In this document: positions 42,439 to 53,648 of the stretch, in pieces
How the letters are laid out: every line of letters starts with the position of its first letter
How positions within the stretch are numbered: the first letter of the stretch is position 1
Assembly (NCBI GenBank): GCA_964016885.1
Contig: OZ024757.1
Coordinates: 15,023,423 to 15,087,422 of the forward strand
DNA from: Eledone cirrhosa
Lineage: Eukaryota > Mollusca > Cephalopoda > Octopoda > Eledonidae
DNA: 64,000 bases
Direction of reading: 5' to 3'
The notes under the pieces: model-generated
Databases searched by the model: none
What the model saw: only the letters and a program-made list of their open reading frames with translations
What the model was told of the DNA's origin: nothing
Translations under genes and position numbers: made by a program

Positions 42439-45063
42439 ATGATGACACATATTTTGAATTCCATACGGCAGCTGGGGGCCGAAAATCCAGTGGCCGGAGG
42501 GAATGGGATGGGTCCCACCAGCCTGTCTCAGCGTTCTGTAATGGCCCGCTGCGATTGTCAACTGTCTCCGAGGACTGGCAAAGAGCCGGGCCATGTTCCT
42601 TGTAAGAGCGCCGGCTCACTGGATTTGACCCACCGGAGGTTTCAAATACCGACTATACTAGTTCGTAGGGATACACCCGATAAATTTATTCTGGAGTACC
42701 CAACCCACGCTTTGGTTTTGAGAGGCAAGCAACTGCCGTCGTGGCTCGCGTGCGACCCCATGGACTCTGTCTGTGAGGTTGGGCAAACAGTCGCGGGGGA
42801 GGACTGTCTCGAGATTCCGTGTAAGAGCGTAGTCATGTTCTGCTCGTGCTGTTCGCGTCATTTCTCGGACCCGTCTGGTGGGGCGGAGCATTTGCTGCGC
42901 TGTCATGAGCGAAAGGCAGTTTTTAGGTGCAGCAAATGCGGTAGGGAGAGTTGCCACCTGCATTCGCTCCGGGTGCACGTGGGCCGATGCACGGGCAGGA
43001 GATGGGACGACATGCCCGCCGTCTCGGACTTGATCCACAGGTGCGGAGAGTGCGACCGTGCCTTCCGTACGGTCGCAGGAAGATCGCAGCACGAGAGGCA
43101 TCGTCATCCAGTGGCAGCCAATCGCCGCAGGATCGCGAAACACGCAGAGGAGATCGGAAAGAAGCGTGCCTCTCGTGCTGCTGCTGCAGCCTCTCGTGAG
43201 AGAGCTGGGCAACCCCGCACCCGGGTTGGCCGTGGTTGTTGGTCCGAGCAGGAGGTTTCGGTCCTTCTCGAGAAGGAGGACGAGCTTCTTAGGGCGGGGT
43301 GTCGTCGTGTCAATCTTGGGATCGCTCCTTTCCTGCCCGGAAAGACTGTGAAACAGATTAGTTCGAAGAGGAGCGATCTAAGGAATAAAAAGAAACACTG
43401 TAAACAGTCCCCTACCCGTTCTGCAGGGTCGTTAGAAAGACGGCCGCCTAACCAGCCGAGTGGGGCGTCCATCCCGGTTGCATCTGATAGCGATTGGAGG
43501 AACTTGTTTGGCGAGGCGGTGGAGCAGGGGCGCTCCCAATGGTCCGCCGCTTTTGCCGAGTATCTTGTTACATTCTGTGATGAGATCACGGATGAGAGCT
43601 GGGATGCGTTCGCCGGGTTTGTCGACGAATGGGTGAACAATGTGTGCTCGAATAGAAGGCGTGGTGGAGCGCGAAACACACGGAAAAAGAGTAGATTTAA
43701 AAGGCCCTATAAGAAAACTGGTAGAAAGAGTGCAAAGAGTTTGCTCTACGCTCGCTACCAGTTTTTGTATGACCGAGACAGGAAGAAGCTCCTTACAGTA
43801 ATTTTAGGCGAAGAGATGCAGGGGGTGTGTCCTGTCCCGATGGCGGACATCGCGTCTGCTTACGAGGACAGATTCTCCGTCCCTGGACCAGATGTGGATC
43901 TTAGCGCGTATCCCGCAACGGAGATGGTTAACAATGAGCCGCTTTTGCAGCCGTTTACCGTGTCCGAGGTGGTGGGTGCGCGTAGGTGTATGGATCCGCA
44001 TTCGGCTCCGGGGCCCGACGGAATCACGCCCCAACAGGTGCGCGCAATCGACCCTGCAACTCTAGTGAACTTATTCAACTGTTTGCTGCTAGCCGGGAGA
44101 GTTCCTGATATCTTGAAGCAGGGAAGGTCAGTCCTCATTCGCAAAAAGATGGACGGTCCGATCGACCTTTCCAATTGGAGACCCCTAACGATATGCTCTG
44201 CCATGTATCGTCTATACAGCAGGATTCTCTCCAAAAGAATGCTTCAGGTAACACCCCTGAACCCGGCCCAACGAGGGTTCATTAATGCGGACGGCTGCAG
44301 TGAGAATTTATTCTTACTGCAGCAACTAATCGCTCGCACTAGGGGTGGGCTAGCTCGATCGAGGATTCGGCAGTTGAACGTGGCCTTCTTGGACCTTGCC
44401 AAGGCCTTCGATACTGTTCCGCACTCACTTGTGTTTGCGGGCATGAGAAGACTTGGATTTCACGAACACATGGTCGAAGTCGTGAGAGGTCTATACGAGG
44501 GCTGTGTCACAAAATTCTCGGTCGGAGCGGAAACGAGCAGAGCCATCTCGATCAGGCGAGGAGTACGGCAAGGAGATGCCCTCTCGCCCCTTCTCTTCAA
44601 CATTGCCACTGATCCGCTGTTGGACGCCTTGTCCAACGATTGTGGTTTATGGATTGGAGAGTTGGGTTTGTCGAGTTTGGCGTACGCGGATGACAATGCT
44701 CTGGTGTCCGGCTCCTCGGTGGGGATGCAGCGCCTAGTTGACAGGTGTGTGTCTTTCTACCGGGAGATGGGGCTAGCAGTGAATGTCTCCAAATGCGCCT
44801 TTTTCTCGATTAAAGCGTGGGGAAAGTCTTTCTTGGTCAACACGGACTCCGCCCCTGAGATTGATGGGATTCAGCTCTTGAGAATCGACCCTGCGGAGAA
44901 GTGTTCTTACTTAGGTGTTAGTGCCGGCCCGTGGTCGAACCTCGAGTTGAAAGTTTCGGCGGAGCAGGTGTCACAGTGTGTCGATCAGATTTGCTGTGCT
45001 CCACTGAAGCCCCGGCAGAAACTCCATCTACTACAGCAGTATTACCTGCCTAGATTGTTTTAG
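42439..45063 (+). pseudogene. R2 protein, family A, copy 4 (longest open frame)
   Basis: 874 uninterrupted codons: zinc fingers, Myb motif, RT motifs including AFLDLAKAFDTVPH and AYADDNAL, ending at YYLPRLF where a 2-base loss gives TAG. Downstream, a second nonsense change (TTTAGG for TTGAGG at 45098) and 45140-45469 carry the thumb. Best single source for the family A N-terminus. Confidence 0.92.
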
Positions 45064-45581
45064 TCTGGTGCAGGTGATGCCGAGCCGGATTAAACTTTAG
45101 GAGCTAGACGCGGCGATTCGCGCGGGAACACGTAAGATTATGCATCTGCATGCGTCGACCTCGGTTTCCTTCTTGTACTGTAGCAGGCGGCACGGTGGAT
45201 TGGGTCTTTGCCATCTGGCGAAGTTAATCCCATCCATCGTGATTTGTAAGAATCTCCGCCTGCTAGCCTCTCGATATGACGCGGTTCGTCTCATGGCGGA
45301 ATCGGCGGGCCTCGCTATGCGGAACAGCGAGATAGCGTTACGCTATGGGCTACCTCCGGTCTCGCCTGGCGCGTCCACGTACGAGCCCGATCTTGGACGG
45401 CAGGCCGCCGAGGCCTGGGGCTCCCAGCCCGCCCAGGGGCTGTGTGCGGGGTCGTTTTGGGCTGACTGAATCGGCAACGATTGGTTGCTCCGCCCGGGTG
45501 TGGTTTCTGAGGGGACCTTTTTGAGTCTTCTCAAATTGCGAACCAATACGTTTCCCACCCGGGAATGCTTGACGAGAGGAG

Positions 45582-47567
45582 GTGCTGAAAGAAGGCAGGT
45601 CCATTCTTCTGCCTAAAAGCGGAAGAAACCCGAACGACCTGTCCGACTGGAGGCCCCTGACGATTTGCTCTGCGATTTATCGTCTCTACACGAAGGTTCT
45701 GGCGAGGCGCTTCTTGCAAGCCACTCCCCTGAACCAGGCGCAGAGGGGATTCATTAAGGCAGACGGGTGCGGCGAGAACGTTTTTGTGATTCGCGAACTG
45801 ATTGCGATGGCGCAGGGTCGGAGAGGTGCCCGACGTCTGGGCCGTCTCGATGTCGCCTTTTTGGATCTCGCAAAGGCCTTCGACACGATTCCCCATCAGT
45901 TGGTGGCCGCCGGTATGAGGCGGAAGGGATTTTGCGCTCACATCACTGACCTTGTCGCCGACCTGTACACGGGGGCGACGACCAGGTTCGAGTTGCGCTC
46001 GGGGAGGAGCGACCCCATACCGATTCTGAGAGGAGTCCGACAGGGTGATGCGCTTTCCCCGATTCTGTTTAACATAGCGACGGACTCGCTGCTGGATCGC
46101 CTCTCTGAGCAGAGGGGTGTTTGCGTCGGAGCGGCGGGCATATCGTGCTTGGCGTACGCGGACGACACGGCACTGTTGTCCGGCTCCTCAGGGGGCCTGC
46201 AGCGTCTGCTCGATCAGAGCGCGAGCTTCTTCAGGGAGGTCGGCATGGCGGTGAATGTGTCTAAGTGTACGTCGTTCGCGCTGGAGTCGCGGTCCCGTAC
46301 CTTCTTTGTGAATAGGGATGCGTCCCCGGTGATCGGCGGTAGGCCTCTGCCGCGGTTTGACCCTGCCGACAGGTCCTTCCGATATCTCGGGGTGGAGGTC
46401 GATACTTGGTCCGGTGGTGGCGAGGTGGTCTCCGTGGAGTGGTTGCGCGGATCCCTCGAAAAAATCCGCGCTGCACCCCTCAGGCCGAGACAGATGTTGG
46501 ATCTGGTTCAGACCTTTCTCCTCCCGAGATTCCTCTACGGTCTGACGATGAATCTTCCGGCGCGATGCGTGCTCGAGTCACTGGATGCGGTGGTGCGTTC
46601 CGGGGTGCAGTCGTTCTTACATCTCCACGAGTCGACATCGTCCCATTTCCTCTACAGTTCCAGGGCGGATGGCGGACTCGGCCTCCAGGAGCTGGCGAGA
46701 TCTATCCCGGCGAACGTGATTAAACTCTACCGCAGACTCGAGACATCTAGCTCGGCTGCAGTCCGGGGGCTTGCGGACGCGGCTGGTCTGCGTGCGAGGT
46801 GCGCCGAGATCGCCACCAGGTACGGACTGCCGCTGCCGCCTTCTGACCCGGAGCGGCCTTATGATCCCGGCATCCGAGCGTTCCACTCGCGGGCGTGGGA
46901 GTCGCAGCCGGTGCAGGGGCTATGTGCGGCCGCCTATCGTGGGAACGTAGAAGGCAACGACTGGCTATACAGTGGCGGCCCTGGCCCCCTCGAGGAATGG
47001 ACGTTTCTGTGCTGCCTTAAGATCCGTACGAACACGTTTCCCACGCGGGAATGCCTCGCAAGGGGAGATCGCTCATGTCGTAGATGCGGAGCGAGGGTCG
47101 AGTCGCTCTCGCATCTGAGCGGGGCGTGCGCCGCGCTCGGGCGCCTTCGGCTTCACAGGCACAACTCGGTGTGCGGTTGGATCGGAAAGGAAGCGGAGCG
47201 CCTGGGCTGGTCGGTCGCGGTGGAGCCGGTCTTCTTCGTGGAGGGCCGAACGCTCATTCCGGATCTGGTATTTAGCAAGCCGGGTTGGAGGGTCATAATT
47301 GATGCGACGATTCGGCTCGAGCAGGGTTCGGCCCTTGAGAGGGCGGCCGAGGAGAAAGTGTCGGAATATTCCCCGTTGGCGGATTCGCTTCGGGAGGGCG
47401 ATCCCCGGACGACGGTCTTCGTGCACGGTTTTCCAATTGGGGCTTGTGGCAGCTGGTCCGTCGCGGCCGAGGCAGCTTTGAACGATCTTGGAGTTGGGGG
47501 CGGTGCGTTCCAGAGATTCCTCTGCAGGCGCACTCTCTGTAACACCATGGGGTTGTTACGTGATTGA
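45582..47567 (+). CDS. R2-like protein, family B, copy 3 (RT to endonuclease)
   Basis: 661 open codons, the best preserved B segment. RT: ILLPKSGRNPNDLSDWRPLT, VAFLDLAKAFDTIPHQLV, RGVRQGDALSPILFNIATDS, AYADDTALLSGSS; thumb; knuckle CRRCGARVESLSHLSGAC; endonuclease TLIPDLVFSKPGWRVIIDAT with PD and D residues; ends GLLRD at 47567. N-terminal fingers and Myb motif are missing because of the A/B crossover. The ATG at its start is incidental. Confidence 0.9.
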   Translation: MLKEGRSILLPKSGRNPNDLSDWRPLTICSAIYRLYTKVLARRFLQATPLNQAQRGFIKADGCGENVFVIRELIAMAQGRRGARRLGRLDVAFLDLAKAFDTIPHQLVAAGMRRKGFCAHITDLVADLYTGATTRFELRSGRSDPIPILRGVRQGDALSPILFNIATDSLLDRLSEQRGVCVGAAGISCLAYADDTALLSGSSGGLQRLLDQSASFFREVGMAVNVSKCTSFALESRSRTFFVNRDASPVIGGRPLPRFDPADRSFRYLGVEVDTWSGGGEVVSVEWLRGSLEKIRAAPLRPRQMLDLVQTFLLPRFLYGLTMNLPARCVLESLDAVVRSGVQSFLHLHESTSSHFLYSSRADGGLGLQELARSIPANVIKLYRRLETSSSAAVRGLADAAGLRARCAEIATRYGLPLPPSDPERPYDPGIRAFHSRAWESQPVQGLCAAAYRGNVEGNDWLYSGGPGPLEEWTFLCCLKIRTNTFPTRECLARGDRSCRRCGARVESLSHLSGACAALGRLRLHRHNSVCGWIGKEAERLGWSVAVEPVFFVEGRTLIPDLVFSKPGWRVIIDATIRLEQGSALERAAEEKVSEYSPLADSLREGDPRTTVFVHGFPIGACGSWSVAAEAALNDLGVGGGAFQRFLCRRTLCNTMGLLRD

Positions 47568-48671
47568 GCACGTCCGCGGGGCGCCTCCTTTGCTTTGTTT
47601 TAGACCTTTCGGGCCCATCGATGGCGACCTCCCGTAAAATCTCACCTTGGCCGAGCTCGACCCCCCTCCACTGGGCTTAGTGTCGGTCGTTGAGGTCCAG
47701 TCGCCAACGATCCGGCTCCCCGTTCTTTGTTTTAGAAAGACTCCCGTTCTTTGTTTTAGACCATTCGAGCCTATCGATGGCGACCTCCCGTAAAAACTCA
47801 CCGTGGCCGAGCCCGCCCTCCCGACTAAAACTGGGCTGGGTGTCGGCCGTTGAGTTACAGTCGCCAACGATACGGCTCCCCGCTTTTTGTTTCAGACACG
47901 GATCCCCGCCACAGGGCGACGCGTCGGTGTCCGAACCTCGAGCTCCACCCCCCCCCCCGCAGACGGGAGGCTCGGTTGGGACGATTCGGCTCCGTCGACC
48001 CTTCAAGGCGGGGACAAACGCGACGTCGCACTGGTATGCCCCCCCTCGGGGTCAGCGGAGCGTTTGCTCCGGGCGTGGGTCTAACGCGTTATCGGACTTA
48101 CACTACCGGAAAAGACAAGCGGCCTAAGACCGCGATACCGACAAGTCGTGACGAATACCCATCCGTCGTGGCTTGCTAGTCTGGGTCGGACTCGAGCCCG
48201 ACATGGAAGCTAGACAGCGCAGTTTAGGTCTGCCAAATAGAGCGGTGGATTTCTCCCCGGCGGTCAGAGTAGCTCCCCAGTCCGATAGGCTCGAGTTCTT
48301 CCTGCCCCAACTCGGGGGTCCCGCCGTCGAGCAGTTCTCCGATGGAAGAGCTTTGTTTGGGTCATGGGTCTCCCGCATCCGTTGATGTCGCCATTATTTG
48401 GCGGGGTTAGTGTCTCTCCACGCAAATGAGATAACGTCATAATTTATTATTGACATCGAAAACTATGTAACTATGACTCTCTCTTGTCGGCACCACCCTT
48501 GGCGTGGGAAGAGAGCTTAAGTCAGTGGTTTTGAGCTGTATGAGAGAGGCAGCTCTGTCCCGCTTCCCTTTTTTCTTTTTTTTTTTTTGCGGTGGTCAGT
48601 GTTGACTCGGCAGGTTCTACCATTCTCGGTTGGTCGGCCACATTAATGACGAACTAATTGGTGCCTAAATT

Positions 48672-51600
48672 ATGATGATACAAAATTTGAAGTCCACACG
48701 GCAGCTGGGGGCCGAAAAACCAGTGGCCGGAGGGAATGGGATGGGTCCCTCCGGCCTGTCGCAGCGTTCAGTAATGGCCCGCTGCGATTGGCAACTGTCT
48801 CCGAGGACTGGCAAAGAGCCGGGCCATGTTCCTCATAAGAGCGCCGGCTCACTGGATTTGACCCACCGGAGGTTTCAAATACCGACTATACTAGTTCGTA
48901 GGGATACACCCGATAAATTTATTCTGGAGTACCCAACCCACGCTTTGGTTTTGAGAGGCAAGCCACTGCCGTCGTGGCTCGCGCGCTACCCCATGGACTG
49001 TCTGTGAGGTTGGGCCAACAGTCGCGGGGGAGGACTGTCTCGAGATTCCGTGTAAGAGCGTAGTCTTGTTTTGCTCGTGCTGTTCGCGTCATTTCTCGGG
49101 CCCGTCTGGTGGGCGGAGCATTTGCTGCGCTGTCATGAGCGAAAGGCAGTTTTTAGGTGCAGCAAATGCGGTAGGGAGAGTTGCCACCTGCATTCGCTCC
49201 GGGTGCACGTGGGCCGATGCACGGGCAGGAGACGGGACGGCATGCCCGCCGTCTCGGACTTGATCCACAGGTGCGGAGAGTGCGACCGTGCCTTCCGTAC
49301 GGTCGCAGGAAGCTCGCAGCACGAGAGACATCGTCATCCAGTGGCAGCCAATCGCCGCAGGATCGCGAAACACGCGGAGGAGATCGGAAAGAAGCGTGCC
49401 TCTCGTGCTGCTGCTGCAGCCTCTCGTGAGCAGGCTGGGCAGCCCCGCACCCGGGTTGGCCGTGGTTGTTGGTCCGAGCAGGAGGTTTCGGTCCTTCTCG
49501 AGAAGGAGGACGAGCTTCTTAGGGCGGGGTGTCGTCGTGTCAATCTTGGGATCGCTCCTTTCCTGCCCGGAAAGACTGTGAAACAGATTAGTTCGAAGAG
49601 GAGCGATCTAAGGAATAAAAAGAAACACTGTAAACAGTCCCCTACCCGTTCTGCAGGGTCGTTAGAGAGACGGCCGCCTAACCAGCCGAGTGGGGCGTCC
49701 ATCCCGGTTGCCTCTGATAACGATTGGAGGAACTGGTTTGGCGAGGCGGTGGTGCCTGGGCGCTCTCGATGGTCCGCCGCTTTTGCCGAGTGTCTAGTTA
49801 CATTCTGTGATGAGATCACGGATGAGAGCTGGGATGCGTTCGCCGGGTTTGTCGATGAATGGGTGAACAATGTGTGCTCGAACAGAGGGCGTGGTAGAGC
49901 GCGAAATACACGGAAAAAGAGTAGATTTAAAAGGCCCTATAAGAAAACTGGTAGAAAGAGTGAAAAGAGTTTGCTCTACGCTCGCTACCAGTTTTTGTAC
50001 GACCGAGACAGGAAGAAGCTCCTTACAGTAATTTTAGGCGAAGAGATGCAGGGGGTGTGTCCTGTCCCACATGGCGGACATCGCGTCTGCTTACGAAGAC
50101 AGATTCTCCGTCCCTGGACCAGATGTGGATCTTAGCGCGTATCCCGCAACGGAGATGGTGAACAATGAGCCGCTTTTGCGGCCGTTTACCGTGTCCGAAG
50201 TGGTGGGTGCGCGTAGGTGTATGGACCTGCATTCGGCTCCGGGGCCCGACGGAATCACGCCCCAACAGGTACGCGCAATCGACCCTGCAACTCTAGTGAA
50301 CTTATTCAACTGTTTGCTGCTAGCCGGGAGAGTTCCCGATATCTTGAAGCAGGGAAGGTCAGTCCTCATTCGCAAAAAGATGGACGGTCCGATCGACCTT
50401 TCCAATTGGAGACCCCTAACGATATGCTCTGCCGTGTATCGTCTATACACCAGGATTCTCTCCAAAAGAATGCTTCAGGTAACACCCCTGAACCCGGCCC
50501 AACGAGGGTTCATTAATGCGGACGGCTGCAGTGAGAATTTATTCTTACTGCAGCAACTAATCGCTCGCACTAGGGGTGGGCTAGCTCGATCGAGGATTCG
50601 GCAGTTGAACGTGGCCTTCTTGGACCTTGCCAAGGCCTTCGATACTGTTCCGCACTCACTTGTGTTTGCGGGCACGAGAAGACTTGGATTTCACGAACAC
50701 ATGGTCGAAGTCGTGAGAGGTCTATACGAGGGTTGTGTTACAAAATTCTCGGTCGGAGCGGAAACGAGCAGAGCCATCTCGATCAGGCGAGGAGTACGGC
50801 AAGGAGATGCCCTCTCGCCCCTTCTCTTCAACATTGCCACTGATCCGCTGTTGGACGCCTTGTCCAACGACTGTGGTTTATGGATTGGAGAGTTGGGTTT
50901 GTCGAGTTTGGCGTACGCGGATGACAATGCTCTGGTGTCCGGCTCCTCGGTGGAGATGCAGCGCCTAGTTGACAGGTGTGTGTCTTTCTACCGGGAGATG
51001 GGGCTAGCAGTAAATGTCTCCAAATGCGCCTCTTTCTCGATTAAAGCGTGGGGAAAGTCTTTCTTGGTCAACACGGACTCCGCCCCTGAGACTGATGGGA
51101 TTCAGCTCTTGAGAATCGACCCTGCGGAGAAGTGTTCTTACTTAGGTGTTAGTGTCGGCCCGTGGTCGAACCTCGAGTTGAAAGTTTCGGTGGAGCAGGT
51201 GTCAAAGTGTGTCGATCAGATTTGCTGTGCTCCACTGAAGCCCCGGCAGAAACTCCATCTACTACAGCAGTATTACCTGCCTAGATTGTTTTAGTCTAGT
51301 GCAGGTGATGCCTAGCAGGATTAAACTCGAGGAGCTAGACGCGGCGATTCGCGCGGGAACACGTAAGATTATGCATCTGCATGCGTCGACCTCGGTTTCC
51401 TTCTTGTACTGTAGCAGGCGGCACGGTGGATTGGGTCTTTGCCATCTGGCGAAGTTAATCCCATCCATCGTGATTCGTAAGAATCTCCGCCTGCTTGCCT
51501 CTCGATATGACGCGGTTCCTCTCATGGCGGAATCGGCGGGCCTTGCTGTGCGAAACAGCGAGATAGAGATGCGTTATGGTTTGCCTACGGTTCCTCCGGG

Positions 51601-52250
51601 CTCGACCACGTACGCGCCTGATCTTGGGCGGGAATGCACCGAGTTTGGCCTCTCAGCCCGTCCAGGGGTGACCGAATCGGTAACGATTGGCTGCTCCGCC
51701 CGGGTGTGGTTTCTGAGGGGACCTTTCTAAGTTGCCTTAAACTGCGAACCAATACGTTTCCCACCCGGGAATGCCTGGCGGTCGCGGTGATAAGACCTGC
51801 CGACGTTGTGGAACGGCCGCTGACACAATCGCCTACATCAGCGGCCAGTGCCCTCTTCTGAAGAGAAGGCACTTGGCCCGGCATGACCAGCTGATAGCGG
51901 ACGAATCCATACGCCTTGGTTGGAGGGTCGGCTGGGAGCCCTCTTACCGAGTGAATAATGCGAGACTCATTCCGGATCTGGTAATGACGAGATGGGGTAC
52001 GACGGTGGACGGTGAGATATGAGCAGGGAAGTGCTTTGAATGATGCCGCGGCAGAGAAGGTACGTAAGTACCTTCCGTTGACTGCGCTGCTAGAAAATGA
52101 AACAGATGGGAGTCTTGGTTCATGGCTGTCCCATCGGAGCTTGGTCGAACACGGCTGAAGAGACACTAACTGCTCTCGGGATTGAGGACGATGCGTTCAG
52201 GAGGCTTCTGTGCCGTCGAGCGATGCTAGCGACGCTGGAAATGCTTGAGT
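48672..52250 (+). pseudogene. R2 protein, family A, copy 5
   Basis: 48672-49007 N-terminus; 49071-50135 zinc fingers and Myb motif; 50071-51294 RT (AFLDLAKAFDTVPH, AYADDNAL); the shared -2 loss at 51290 (TTTTAGTCTAGTG); 51299-51730 thumb; 51771-52022 knuckle CRRCGTAADTIAYISGQC and the first part of the endonuclease, broken by deletions near 51640, 51775, 51890 and 52000. Confidence 0.87.
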
Positions 52251-52520
52251 AGGGTCCGGCTGGATTCGACTTGTTGGCTGGCTCTCGGGATGGGGCTTTC
52301 CGGGCGCTTCTGGTCCCTCTCACTTTGACTGACTGTCGTCCAATCCCCTTTTCTCTTGTATGAACCCGTGCCGGGTTCGGGGGATGATTGCCTCAGGTTT
52401 TATTTTGTTTGTTTGTTTGTGCGCGTTAGAGCCTAGAATCTCTCTTCCTACTTCCGACTAACCAATTAACCCGGTAAGCGGTCGGATGGATAATCCGACT
52501 CCGCCGGTTCCGCGAGTCGG

Positions 52521-52551
52521 GGCGTTCGTATTGGGTGTACGATAGCACGCC
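52521..52551 (+). other. Conserved 3' UTR hairpin, A copy 5
   Basis: Outer GGCGT/ACGCC, inner TCGTA/TACGA; the inner closing pair is A-T where the other A copies have G-C, a compensated change. Confidence 0.72.
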
Positions 52552-52799
52552 CTTACCCCTCGCTGCAGGGTTACGCGTTGTTATTGTGTTTTTTATTGTT
52601 GTTTATTAATGTTTATTAATTTAGTTTATAATAGGAGAGTAGGAAACACAGGTCTCGAAGCGCGGTATTTACGGGTGGTTGAGCGGTGCACGACCACCTT
52701 ATTTTAGTTTATGAAACAGAACAAGGATTGGACTTTATCTACCGGAAGTGACAGATGGCGGCTGGAATTGCGGTTGGCGTGACATGATGACTCTGCCAC

Positions 52800-53640
52800 G
52801 GCCGAGACATTTTTCCCAAACGGTAGATTACTACGGCATACCAATGGCTTCCCACTCTGTTCTGCCAACGTACACGGGCGACGTAAGGTTATGGTTCTCG
52901 CAATTAGAAGCTTTCTTCAGGGCGAACAGAGTCGACGAGGAACTACAGCATTCTGTGGTCCTTAGCGCAATTCCGCCGGCAATTCTCCCAGCGGTCAAGG
53001 ACCTCGTGTTAGAGGCAACGACAGAATCGTCGTACACGTCTCTGAAGGCTGAAATACTCAGCCGGACAGAACAGTCGTCAGAGAAGAGATTTAGGGCTCT
53101 GGTTCACCTAGAGCAAATAGGGGATGGCACCCCATCGAACCTCCTTAGGCGAATGAAGGACCTAACGGAGGGGTCTGCAGCGGAAACTGTCCTGCTGAAG
53201 CAGTTGTTCTTTTCGCGTCTGCCGACAAACGTACAGGCAATTTTGGCCCCCATGAGGGATACAAGCACGGCGGATCAGCTTGCCTCATCTGCGGACAAAA
53301 TATTTGAGGTGACGAATGCTGGAGACAGCGACCCCCTCGCCGCTGTTCAACACCCAGCTCGGGCCACACACGCCATGCGATCTACGCGGCAGCACCAACA
53401 GATAGCTCGACAATCATTGCGATGCAAAGGTCCATTCAGGAGCTCACCATGGAGCTCCACAAGATGAAGGCCTTGTGTGGTGGCTGTTCGCGCTCCCGCA
53501 GTCGCGGGAGATCACAAAGTTTCGGACGGCGTTCCAAATCACCAGCTTCATCCCTATGCTGGTACCACGAGCGATTCGCTGAGAACGCGAAGCACTGCGT
53601 GCAACCTTGCTCCTATCATAAGGCGGGAAACGCATAAGAG
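52800..53640 (+). pseudogene. Gypsy Gag
   Basis: Gag builds the virus-like particle that packages element RNA. The frame reads from about 52800 (FSQTVDYYGIP) with TYTGDVRLWFSQLEAFFRAN, VKDLVLEATTESSYTSLKAE and LRRMKDLTEGS. A frameshift between 53330 and 53420 leads to ELTMELHKMKALCGGCSRSR, a basic region and a Cys/His cluster (CWYHERFAENAKHC) typical of gypsy nucleocapsid. The true 5' end and LTR are missing: R2 3' sequence runs straight into it. Confidence 0.88.
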
Positions 53641-53648
53641 GTCCTCTG

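Larger units (their letters stand above)
42110..48460 (+). mobile_element. R2 A/B chimera (A copy 4 fused to B copy 3)
   Basis: Family A from its leader (hairpin 42213-42241) through RT to GAATGCTTGACGAGAGGAGG at 45582, then family B RT onward (TGCTGAAAGAAGGCAGGTCC) to the end of the B 3' UTR. The crossover lies in a GGAGG/GGTGC overlap with little homology. B's 3' UTR here has an extra partial tandem copy (CCGTTCTTTGTTTTAGA, 47720-47760). Confidence 0.87.
48462..52790 (+). mobile_element. R2 family A, copy 5 (mosaic)
   Basis: Leader begins with 28S-derived ACTATGACTCTCT at 48470-48482; poly-T; start codon 48672. Up to about 51540 it closely follows the other A copies; after that it carries many substitutions and short deletions, a divergent 3' UTR, and a hairpin at 52521-52551. 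Cut off by gypsy sequence near 52795. It is the last R2 copy of the array. Confidence 0.85.
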
